Below are positions 57,459 through 64,000 of a stretch of DNA of 64,000 bases, piece after piece; position 1 is the first letter of the stretch, and each line of letters opens with the position of its first letter. Location: the NCBI RefSeq assembly GCF_014646515.1, contig NZ_BMNK01000005.1:307710-371709 (forward strand), in the 5' to 3' direction. The notes under the pieces are model-generated. The model was not told the DNA's origin and searched no databases. It worked only from the letters and a program-made list of their open reading frames with translations. The stretch comes from Nonomuraea glycinis (lineage in GTDB: Bacteria; Actinomycetota; Actinomycetes; Streptosporangiales; Streptosporangiaceae). The position numbers and the translations under genes are program-made.

Positions 57459-58466
57459 TCAGCCGGCAGCCGTGTCGAGACGGGCGAACTGCTCGTCGGT
57501 GAGCTTGGCGTCGAGTGCGGGCAGGGCCGCCTCGTACTGCTGAAGCGTGCGTGGCCCGATCAGCGGCACGATCGTCGGCGAGGTCTGGTGCAGCAGCCAC
57601 GCGAGGACCAGCGCGTTCGGCGTCATGCCGACCTCGGCGGCCACTTCGGCGGCGGCGGCGAGCCGGGCGTCGGCGTCCGGACCCTGGTACGGTTCCATCG
57701 CCCCGTGGCCCCTGCGCTTGTCCGGGTCGTCGTAGATGCCCTTGAGGATCGGGGAGTACGCCACCAGGGTCAGGTCGTCATGGGTCTCCAGGTAGTCCAG
57801 CTGCTCGTCGTCCACGATGGAAGCATGCCGGAGGCCGGCACGGCGGCGCAGGTACGAGTGCTGCTGCTGGAGTGCGACCGGCGCCGGCCAGCCATGCTGG
57901 GCGCACAACCGGCGGATGCGCTCGAGCCGCCAGGTCCGCACGTTGGACCAGCCGATGTAGCGGGCCTTGCCGGCCTGGACGATGCCGGCGAGCGCCTCCA
58001 GTGTCTCCTCCAAAGGCGTGGCTCGGTCGTCGACGTGGACGTAGTACAGGTCGACATGGTCGGTGCCGAGCCGGCGCAGGCTGCCGTCGATCGCCTCCCG
58101 CAGGGTCTTCGCCCCGGCCCCGGCGAAGGTTTTGTAGGCGACATCCCAGTTCGGCCGGCCGTCGGCCCAGACCACGTCCAGGTCGCGTACGACGGCGCTG
58201 CCCTTGGTCGCCAGGAACACGTCCTCGCGCCGGCCGGTCCGGGTCAGCCAGCGGCCGACCAGTTCCTCGCTCTCGCCGCCGTAACTGCCCCGGCGTTCCC
58301 ACCAGCAGTAGCAGTCGGCGGTGTCCAGGAAGTTGCCGCCGGCTTCGGCGTACCGGTCCAGGATCGCGAACGCTTCGTCCTCGGGAGTGACGGTACCCAT
58401 GATCATGCAACCCAGGGCGAGCTGACTGATCTGTTCCCCGGTACGGCCAAGCTGCACGGTCTTCAC
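57459..58466 (-). CDS. Aldo/keto reductase
   Basis: The 335-residue TIM-barrel enzyme has VQLGRTGEQISQLALGCMIM, FLDTADCYCWWERRGSYGGE with catalytic Asp and Tyr, VFLATKGS with Lys, and HVDLYYVHVDDRATPLEETL with His: a complete tetrad. AAAGGA lies 9 nt before GTG 58466, which matches the family start; longer frames to 58532 add unrelated residues. Substrate unknown. No neighbouring gene on the same strand. Confidence 0.9.
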   Translation of the reverse strand: MKTVQLGRTGEQISQLALGCMIMGTVTPEDEAFAILDRYAEAGGNFLDTADCYCWWERRGSYGGESEELVGRWLTRTGRREDVFLATKGSAVVRDLDVVWADGRPNWDVAYKTFAGAGAKTLREAIDGSLRRLGTDHVDLYYVHVDDRATPLEETLEALAGIVQAGKARYIGWSNVRTWRLERIRRLCAQHGWPAPVALQQQHSYLRRRAGLRHASIVDDEQLDYLETHDDLTLVAYSPILKGIYDDPDKRRGHGAMEPYQGPDADARLAAAAEVAAEVGMTPNALVLAWLLHQTSPTIVPLIGPRTLQQYEAALPALDAKLTDEQFARLDTAAG

Positions 58467-58543
58467 GTGACTGCGTCCTTTCAGCGGGTGAGTGTTCGAT
58501 GCGCGGGTTCCGCATCTCCCCGTGTTCGTCACGCTAGGAGCTC

Positions 58544-59021
58544 GTGTGCGCTCCAGGTCAAGGCCTGCCCACCGGCCTGTGGTCCGCGGAAGGCGCGAAC
58601 GCCACCGTCAAGGTCAGGAAGCCGGACGGCACGAAGCTGGTCGCCGACACCAACTGCGGCACCGGCTGCCTGCTGGAGCCCGCCGTCCTTCCGGTGGCCG
58701 GCACGTACACCGTCGAGTTCAGGCCGCAGAACGCCAAGACAGGCGCGATCACCCTGCGACTGCACGAAGTCACCCACCTGACCGGGACCGTCACCCTCGG
58801 CGGAGTGGCCTCGACGCTGACCGCGACGGCTCCGGGGCAGAACGGGTCGTGGTCGTTCACCGGGACGGCGGGGCAGTTGGTGTCGTTCGATCTCACGGAC
58901 GCGAATTTTCGCCAGTTCGGTGGACGCCCGGGTGTCGGTGAACAGGCCGGACGGGACGGTGCTGGTGGCCGCGACCTACTGCGGGAAGAGTTGTTTCCTG
59001 GAGTCGGTGGCGCTGTCGTGA
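58544..59021 (+). pseudogene. Frameshifted fragment of a secreted repeat protein
   Basis: One frame reads a repeat with ATVKVRKPDGTKLVADTNCG and TGCLLEPAVLPVAGTYTVEF, then LTGTVTLGGVASTLTATAPG and GQNGSWSFTGTAGQLVSFDL. After about 58910 the homologous second repeat continues only in the +1 frame: SVDARVSVNRPDGTVLVAAT then YCGKSCFLESVALS and a stop at 59019-59021. The paired cysteines and PDGT motif recur at the same spacing. There is no start, signal peptide or promoter, so this is a 5'-truncated, frameshifted remnant. Confidence 0.75.
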
Positions 59022-59163
59022 CGGTCTGACGTCGGGCGGGCACGGTCACGTGGCCGTGCCCGCCTGACGTCCCCCGGGCCGGCACGCGGTTCCGGCGCTC
59101 CGGCGAGCCGCCTGGTCGGACGGTGGTCTCGGTTCTGACTCCGGTTCACGCTCAAGCACTAAG

Positions 59164-59835
59164 ATGACCACCGTGAGTTCCCCAGGGCGGCGCCGGATCG
59201 ACGAGATCGGCGACGAGAGTCGTCGCCGTATCCTGGACGCGGCCGAAGAGCTGTTCGCCGAGCGCGGTTTCGATCGGACGTCCTTCGTCGACATCTCCGA
59301 GCGTTCGGGCATCAGCCGCGGCTCCATCCCGTGGCACTTCAAGAACAAGGACGGCCTCGTGATGGCCGTCGTCGAACGCGCGATCGAGCGCGCGATGCCC
59401 GCGGAGCGCTACCAGTACGTGCCGACGCTCGCCGAGGTGTTCGACGACTCCGCCACCTTGGTGCGCAGCGAGAATTCGGCGCTGCTGTTCATGATCCTGG
59501 CCGAAGCCATCAGCGGCACGAGTGCCGTCCACGGCCAGTACCAAGAGTTCCTCACCCGGCGGCGCGGCGGTCTTGAGCTCTGGCTGCGCGCGCAACGCCC
59601 CGAAGGCGCGGACCCCGAGACCGCGTCGAAGCAGGAGCGCGCCTTCGCGGTAGCACTCAACGGCGTGCTTCTCGGGATCCACCTCCAGGCGCTCGTCGAT
59701 CCGGACGGCTTCGACCTCGACGAGGCCCTGCAGTCGGTCGCGGCGCTGTTCGACAAGAACCTCGCCGATGTCTGGTCCACCCCGCCGGCCTCCGCCCGCG
59801 CGCGCCGCGACGCCGCGAAGACCGGCAACGGCTGA
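59164..59835 (+). CDS. TetR-family regulator
   Basis: The 223-residue protein has a TetR helix-turn-helix (SRRRILDAAEELFAERGFDR, VDISERSGISRGSIPWHFKN) and a helical ligand domain with YQEFLTRRRGGLELWLRAQR. It converges on an SDR gene 30 bp away, which in turn diverges from an MFS gene across a 33 bp palindrome. It is the nearest candidate to bind that palindrome. No ribosome site is evident before the ATG; GTG 59173 is an alternative start. Confidence 0.9.
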   Translation: MTTVSSPGRRRIDEIGDESRRRILDAAEELFAERGFDRTSFVDISERSGISRGSIPWHFKNKDGLVMAVVERAIERAMPAERYQYVPTLAEVFDDSATLVRSENSALLFMILAEAISGTSAVHGQYQEFLTRRRGGLELWLRAQRPEGADPETASKQERAFAVALNGVLLGIHLQALVDPDGFDLDEALQSVAALFDKNLADVWSTPPASARARRDAAKTGNG

Positions 59836-59865
59836 GACGTGCGCGCGGGCCGCCCCGGCTCGCGG

Positions 59866-60681
59866 TCAGAGACCTTCGTCGGTGGCTGGAGCGGGGATGG
59901 AGGCGAGAAGGGCCGCCACCCGTTTCTCCATGTAGGGCCGGATCATGTCGCCGGTGTGGATCCACAGCGACCGGGCCTCCATCCCGGCGATGACCATCTC
60001 GCCGACGGAGTCGATGTCGGCGCCGCCCTTCAAGAACGCCTCGGCGTCCCTGAGGCCGTCCTCCACCCGCAGGGAAACGGCCTCATCGGCTGACCAGGTG
60101 TGGCGAATGATGTCGGTGTCGACAGGTCCGGGACACAGCACGCTGACGTCGATGCCGTAGTCGCTCACCGCCAGTCGCAGCGACTCCGAGAGCCCGACCA
60201 CCGCGAACTTGGCGGTCACGTACAGCACGTTCCGGTCGGCCACCAGGCCGGCGCCCGACGCGGTGTTCACGACGTACCCGCCCTCGCCGCGCTCGATCAT
60301 GCGCGGCAGGAAGGTCTGCAGCCCGTTGACCACCCCGGTGAGGTTGACGCCTAGAGCCAGATCCCACTTGTCGTACCGCAGCTCCGCCACCGGGGAGTAC
60401 GGCACGATGCCGGCGTTGTTGAACAGCAGATCGACGCGGCCCACTTTCGCCTCCACCTGATCGGCGGCCGAGGCGAACGCCGCACGGTCCCGTACGTCCA
60501 GCCGTACGGTCTCGACGGTCGTCACGTGCGACAACTCGTCCTCGCTGCGGGCAAGCGCCGCCTCGTCGATGTCGGCCAAGGCGAGACGCACACCACGCCT
60601 GCCCAGCGCCCGTGCGATACCAAGACCGATTCCCTGGCCACCTCCGGTGATGAAGGCGACCGAACCTTGCCATTCCCTCAC
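59866..60681 (-). CDS. SDR-family oxidoreductase
   Basis: The 271-residue classical SDR has VAFITGGGQGIGLGIARALG, ADIDEAAL, LLFNNAGIVPYSP, the catalytic Ser in VVNTASGAGLV and the YxxxK motif in VLYVTAKFAVVGLSESLRLA. It should reduce or oxidise a hydroxyl/carbonyl substrate with NAD(P). GTG 60681 gives the family start, with GAGGAG about 11 nt upstream. It is divergent from an MFS transporter and probably co-regulated with it. Confidence 0.9.
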   Translation of the reverse strand: MREWQGSVAFITGGGQGIGLGIARALGRRGVRLALADIDEAALARSEDELSHVTTVETVRLDVRDRAAFASAADQVEAKVGRVDLLFNNAGIVPYSPVAELRYDKWDLALGVNLTGVVNGLQTFLPRMIERGEGGYVVNTASGAGLVADRNVLYVTAKFAVVGLSESLRLAVSDYGIDVSVLCPGPVDTDIIRHTWSADEAVSLRVEDGLRDAEAFLKGGADIDSVGEMVIAGMEARSLWIHTGDMIRPYMEKRVAALLASIPAPATDEGL

Positions 60682-60725
60682 AGGACCACCGCTCCTCAAC
60701 TCGTGTCGCGAGATCACGCACCTCT

Positions 60726-60758
60726 ATGTTGCATAGCATAGAGAATGCTAAGCAACAT
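60726..60758. promoter_or_regulatory. 33 bp near-perfect palindrome between SDR and MFS genes
   Basis: ATGTTGCATAGCAT (60726-60739) and ATGCTAAGCAACAT (60745-60758) are reverse complements except for one base, around the spacer AGAGA. The site is markedly A/T-rich for this genome and lies 45 bp from the SDR start and 78 bp from the MFS start. It is a strong candidate for a TetR-type operator controlling both. Confidence 0.7.
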
Positions 60759-60835
60759 TTTCTGTGCCAGAGTAGATTTACTGTGGTGGTCAACATAGTG
60801 AACTCAGGCGAGTGCAACCCTAGGAAAGGGCACCG

Positions 60836-62242
60836 ATGACCGAAGAAGATCGCGTCGTGGCCGGCGATCCTCCATCCGTCGTAGCCGCCGTACCAGAGAG
60901 GGACACACCCGAGCCGACGATGACATTCCGCGAGGTCATGTCCGTCGGCGGGCGCATGACGCTGGGCGTGCTCGTCGGTCTGCAGTTGCTCGACAGCGTC
61001 GACGGCTCGATGTTCGCCGTCTTCGCACCCGAGATCCGGGAGTCGCTGGGCATCACGTCGGCGGCGATCGCCACCGTCGGAGCGCTCGCCGGTGTCATGG
61101 TCTCCCTCGCCGCGCTCCCGCTCGGCCTGCTCGGGGACCGCCGCCGTCGCACCACCATCGCCGGTCTCTGCACCCTTGCCTGGGCCGTCGCGGCCGGACT
61201 CCTCGGCCTGGTGCAGAATCTCTGGCAGGTGGCCATGACGCGCATCCTCGCGGGCATCGGTAAGGCCAACGAAGGGCCCATCCAGATGTCGATCCTGACC
61301 GACGCGTACCCACCCGCCGGCCGTGGCCGGGTGCTCGGCCTGCACCGCGGCGCCCAACCTCTGGGCATCGTCGCCGGTCCCCTCGTGGCCGCGCTCTTCG
61401 CGGCGGTCGTCCCCACCGGGTACGAGCCGTGGAGGTGGGCATTCGCCTTCGTCGCCGTGTCCGGCCTCGTTCTCGGCGTGGCCACCCTGCGTCTACGCGA
61501 ACCGGTCCGGGGCCGGTTCGAGCAGGAGGCGCTGCCCGGGGGCGAGCCGCTGCCTGACCTGAGCGCCCGGCCCAAGCAGGGGCGAGGGCTGGACCCGGGC
61601 GCTCGGCCACTGCCCCTGTCAGCCGCGTTCGCGCGGCTCAGGAAGATCCGTACCTTCTCCTTCGTGATGATCGCGCTCGGCGCGTTCGGTCTGTGCCTGA
61701 CCACGGTGCCGATCTACCTGAACCTCATCCTCGAAGACCATCTCGGGCAGGGCACCACGGCTCGCGGCATGATCGCTGCCGTCGGCGCCCTCGGCGGACT
61801 GGCCGGCGCGGTGCTCGGTGGCATCTACAGCGACCGGCTGTTCCGGCGCAGCCCCACGGCATCCCTGTATCTGGCCGGGGGAGCGCTTGCCGTGCTCGGC
61901 ATCGGTTTCGCCGTCCAGGCGTACTCACCCAACGTCGCGACGTTCGTCGTCAGCGGCATGCTCACCCAGGCCATGACCTTCGCCGGTCTCGTCCCGTTGA
62001 GTCTCATCGTGGCCTCGGTGACTCCTCCCGAGTTGCGCGCCACGGCGTTCGCGCTGGTCGGTCTGTACCTGGCGGTCGTCGGCGGACTCGGGGGCGCGCT
62101 GCTCACCGGCCTGGCCGAGCGGCTGTGGGGTGCTCAGGCCGCCATCGCCGTCGTCGCGCCGGCCGCCTCCATCGTGGCGGGCCTCATGCTGGTCCGCGGC
62201 GCCGCCCACCTGCTCCACGACATCCGCGCGAACCACCGCTGA
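60836..62242 (+). CDS. MFS transporter
   Basis: The 468-residue protein has about 12 membrane helices with MFS loop motifs: GLLGDRRRRTTIAGL between helices 2 and 3, MTRILAGIGKANEGPIQMSI, and a second-half GIYSDRLFRRSPTASL. A cytoplasmic central loop of about 60 residues contains LPGGEPLPDLSARPKQGRGL. Substrate is unknown. It is divergent from the SDR gene, so the two may handle the same compound. AGGAAAGGG precedes the ATG. Confidence 0.9.
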   Translation: MTEEDRVVAGDPPSVVAAVPERDTPEPTMTFREVMSVGGRMTLGVLVGLQLLDSVDGSMFAVFAPEIRESLGITSAAIATVGALAGVMVSLAALPLGLLGDRRRRTTIAGLCTLAWAVAAGLLGLVQNLWQVAMTRILAGIGKANEGPIQMSILTDAYPPAGRGRVLGLHRGAQPLGIVAGPLVAALFAAVVPTGYEPWRWAFAFVAVSGLVLGVATLRLREPVRGRFEQEALPGGEPLPDLSARPKQGRGLDPGARPLPLSAAFARLRKIRTFSFVMIALGAFGLCLTTVPIYLNLILEDHLGQGTTARGMIAAVGALGGLAGAVLGGIYSDRLFRRSPTASLYLAGGALAVLGIGFAVQAYSPNVATFVVSGMLTQAMTFAGLVPLSLIVASVTPPELRATAFALVGLYLAVVGGLGGALLTGLAERLWGAQAAIAVVAPAASIVAGLMLVRGAAHLLHDIRANHR

Positions 62243-62367
62243 CGGGCTCGGCCCGTCTCCGGCGGCTGCCGGCCATCTCGGCCGCCGATGAGCTGTTCCA
62301 GCGGGCTCTGGCGTTGTGGCGGGGCGACGCGCCGGCCGGCGAGCCGATCCACGGGGGTGGCCGGCGC

Positions 62368-62958
62368 TCAGCCCGCTCTGGCCGCGCGGGTGGCCGCGAT
62401 GGTGTCGAAGTCCGGGATGCGCCCGGCGATGGGGCTGCCGGTGAAGTCGCCCACCCAGCCGTCGTCGTCGTGGAAGAAGCGGATGGCGGTGAAAGCCGGC
62501 CGGGTGCCCATGTCGAACCAGTGCGTGGTGTTCTTCGGCACGCTCAGCAGGTCGCCGGCCTCGCACAGCACCGCGTGCACCTTGCCGCCCACGTGCAGGT
62601 AGAAGATGCCCGAGCCGGAGACGAAGTAGCGGACCTCGTCATCGTCGTGGGTGTGCTCGGCCAGGAACTTCTGCCGGGCCGCCGCCGCGCGCTGCGGCCA
62701 GTCGTCGCCGTCGTCCGGGTGCAGCCGCGCGACGTCGACGAAGGTGTAGCCCTCCTCGGCGATGACGCGGTCCACCTCCGCCCGGTAGGCCGCCAGGACC
62801 TCCTCCTGGTCCGCGTCCGGCGCCAGGTCCTCGACGACCTGCCAGTGGCGCAGGACGACGTCGATCTCCTTGAGCGTCGCCGCGATCTCGGCCGGATCCT
62901 CGGTCTCCAGCAGGGTCTCGGGCTGTTCGTGGTCGTTGTACACGGTCAGGTACGTCAT
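62368..62958 (-). CDS. mtnD: Acireductone dioxygenase (methionine salvage)
   Basis: The 196-residue cupin has the metal ligands of the family: His102 and His104 in [12 protein letters not shown], Glu108, and His146 in [24 protein letters not shown] and [15 protein letters not shown] also match. It cleaves acireductone in the methionine salvage pathway, the product depending on iron or nickel. No other salvage genes are in the window. ATG 62958 has AGGA about 9 nt upstream. It diverges from an ABC binding-protein gene. Confidence 0.88.
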   Translation of the reverse strand: MTYLTVYNDHEQPETLLETEDPAEIAATLKEIDVVLRHWQVVEDLAPDADQEEVLAAYRAEVDRVIAEEGYTFVDVARLHPDDGDDWPQRAAAARQKFLAEHTHDDDEVRYFVSGSGIFYLHVGGKVHAVLCEAGDLLSVPKNTTHWFDMGTRPAFTAIRFFHDDDGWVGDFTGSPIAGRIPDFDTIAATRAARAG

Positions 62959-62967
62959 GACCGTAAA

Positions 62968-63001
62968 TCCTACAATACAAGCATGAATTGTGGGATATAG
63001 T
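62968..63001. promoter_or_regulatory. Divergent promoter with inverted repeat and TATAGT -10
   Basis: TCCTACAAT at 62968-62976 and ATTGTGGGA at 62987-62995 form an inverted repeat with one mismatch and a 10 bp spacer. TATAGT at 62996-63001 is a good -10 placed 7 nt before the GTG of the binding-protein gene, which has no ribosome site, so that mRNA is probably leaderless. Confidence 0.5.
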
Positions 63002-63008
63002 CCGCCAT

Positions 63009-64000
63009 GTGAAACCCGCACGACTTCTGAGCGTTGTCGCCCTCCTTGTCCTGGCAGGCTGCTCGCAGGGCACGCCCGCCGCAGCGCCGTCCTCCTCGCC
63101 CGCCCCGTCCGCCCCGTCCTCCGCCGCCGTCGCGCCGGCCGTCGCGCCGCCCGCGACGTTCGCCGGCGGGAACGTCCGGATCTCCCTGGTACGGCAGCTC
63201 TCCTCCGGCGACTACTTCGAGCAGTGGCTGGCCGGCGCGCAGGCCGAGGCCAAGGCGCTCAACGTGCGGCTCGAGGTCTCCAGCGGCGACGGCAACAACG
63301 ACAAGCAGGCGCTCAACCTGGAACAGGCCGTGACGGCGAAGTCCGACGCGATCATCGTGGACCACGGGTTCGCCCAGACCGTGCAGCCCGCCATCAAGAA
63401 GGCGGTGGCCGCCCGGATCCCGCTCGTCGCCTTCGACGTCGACCCCGGGACCCCGCAGGCCGTGGCCCTGACGCAGGACGACCACCAGATCGCCGAACAG
63501 GCGCTGGGCGCGCTGAAGGCGGACACCGGCGGCTCCGGCGAGGTCCTCTACGTCTACGTCGCCGGTTTCGCCCCGCTGGACCGGCGCGACGAGACTTGGG
63601 AGCAGTTCAAGAAGGACAACCCCGGCATCGAGCAGGTGGCGCGGATCGGCGTGGTCAACAGCTCGACCGCCTCGGCGGTGGCCGACCAGGCGAAGGCCGC
63701 GCTCCAGGCCAACCCGGGCGTCAAGGCGATCTTCGCGCCGTACGACGAGTTCGCCAAGGGCGCCGCGCTGGCCGTCAAGGAGCTCGGCCTGGCGGACAAG
63801 ATCAAGATCTACGGCGCGGACGTGTCCACCGCCGACATCGGCGTGATGACCGAGGCCGGCAGCCCGTGGGTGGCCACCTCGGCCACCGACCCCGCCAACG
63901 TGGGCCGGGTCGCGGTACGCGCCGCCGCCCTGCTGGTGGCCGGGCAGGACGTCGATCGCGCGCTCACCGTACCGCCGGCGCTCATCACGCAGAAGGGGCT
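63009..64000 (+). CDS. ABC transporter sugar-type substrate-binding lipoprotein, partial
   Basis: About 330 residues are visible before the right edge. The start [20 protein letters not shown] is a lipoprotein signal with Cys18, followed by a Pro/Ala/Ser linker. The Peripla_BP_4 domain follows: [73 protein letters not shown] and a closing [15 protein letters not shown]. It resembles ribose/xylose-type or autoinducer-2-type binding proteins; ligand unknown. The permease and ATPase genes presumably follow outside the window. Confidence 0.88.
   Translation, partial: MKPARLLSVVALLVLAGCSQGTPAAAPSSSPAPSAPSSAAVAPAVAPPATFAGGNVRISLVRQLSSGDYFEQWLAGAQAEAKALNVRLEVSSGDGNNDKQALNLEQAVTAKSDAIIVDHGFAQTVQPAIKKAVAARIPLVAFDVDPGTPQAVALTQDDHQIAEQALGALKADTGGSGEVLYVYVAGFAPLDRRDETWEQFKKDNPGIEQVARIGVVNSSTASAVADQAKAALQANPGVKAIFAPYDEFAKGAALAVKELGLADKIKIYGADVSTADIGVMTEAGSPWVATSATDPANVGRVAVRAAALLVAGQDVDRALTVPPALITQKG

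Overview
The window is a 64 kb stretch of very GC-rich chromosome with strong third-position GC, GTG starts, many 1-4 nt stop/start overlaps and several leaderless-looking promoters. Together with a SARP-type regulator, an ECF42-type sigma factor with its DGPF partner, OhrR/MarR, TetR and GntR regulators and secreted glycan-active proteins, this points to a filamentous actinomycete. A Streptosporangiales member such as Nonomuraea or Actinomadura is my inference, not something the sequence proves. I see no rRNA, tRNA, CRISPR array, insertion sequence, phage gene or integration site.

Layout, left part. 1-287 is the 5' end of a biotin-carboxylase-type gene running off the edge, followed by a small lipoprotein gene. 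1142-8418 is a catabolic locus: a minus-strand operon (FCD GntR regulator, class III CoA-transferase, hydantoinase A and B subunits, isochorismatase-fold amidohydrolase) with a divergent HMG-CoA-lyase-type gene and TGYATACAA-type operators between them. A secreted GH9 glycoside hydrolase follows on the minus strand. 10612-18654 is a complete high-affinity potassium system, kdpFABC with kdpDE, preceded by an extra 27-residue membrane peptide gene. Next come an OhrR-like regulator with a divergent alpha/beta hydrolase, two small secreted proteins with NSGN-like segments, a sigma/DGPF pair, and a MarR, nitroreductase and aldo/keto reductase group.

Middle part. 25237-28936 is a tightly coupled four-gene cassette (patatin-like hydrolase, macrolide-type glycosyltransferase, small membrane protein, membrane-anchored serine-hydrolase-like protein) of unknown purpose. 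A TetR-SDR-NMO operon follows, with two GACCGGTC sites in front of it and a divergent NTF2-like gene. Then come a sugar transporter coupled to a ChbG/YdjC deacetylase, a DHA2 drug exporter, small stress-type proteins (DUF3140, DUF2945, GlsB/YeaQ), a SARP/NB-ARC regulator, a single-span surface protein and a 1113-residue secreted multidomain protein. A DoxX-like gene and pta follow, with DosR-like boxes upstream of the DoxX-like gene.

Right part. A small dimeric-barrel-like protein is coupled to a methyltransferase. LLM and FAD oxidoreductases follow, then a sulfur/methionine block (CoA-binding protein, metY, metX with OsmC divergent). Next is a flavoprotein ORF without a usual start codon, an MBL-fold lactonase-like gene with its GntR regulator behind a double operator, an aldo/keto reductase, and a frameshifted remnant of a repeat protein. 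The end holds a TetR gene, an SDR/MFS divergent pair around a 33 bp palindrome, acireductone dioxygenase, and the start of a sugar-type ABC binding lipoprotein cut by the right edge. The window looks like chromosomal accessory metabolism: many small regulator-plus-target modules, with kdp and metXY as the well-known systems.
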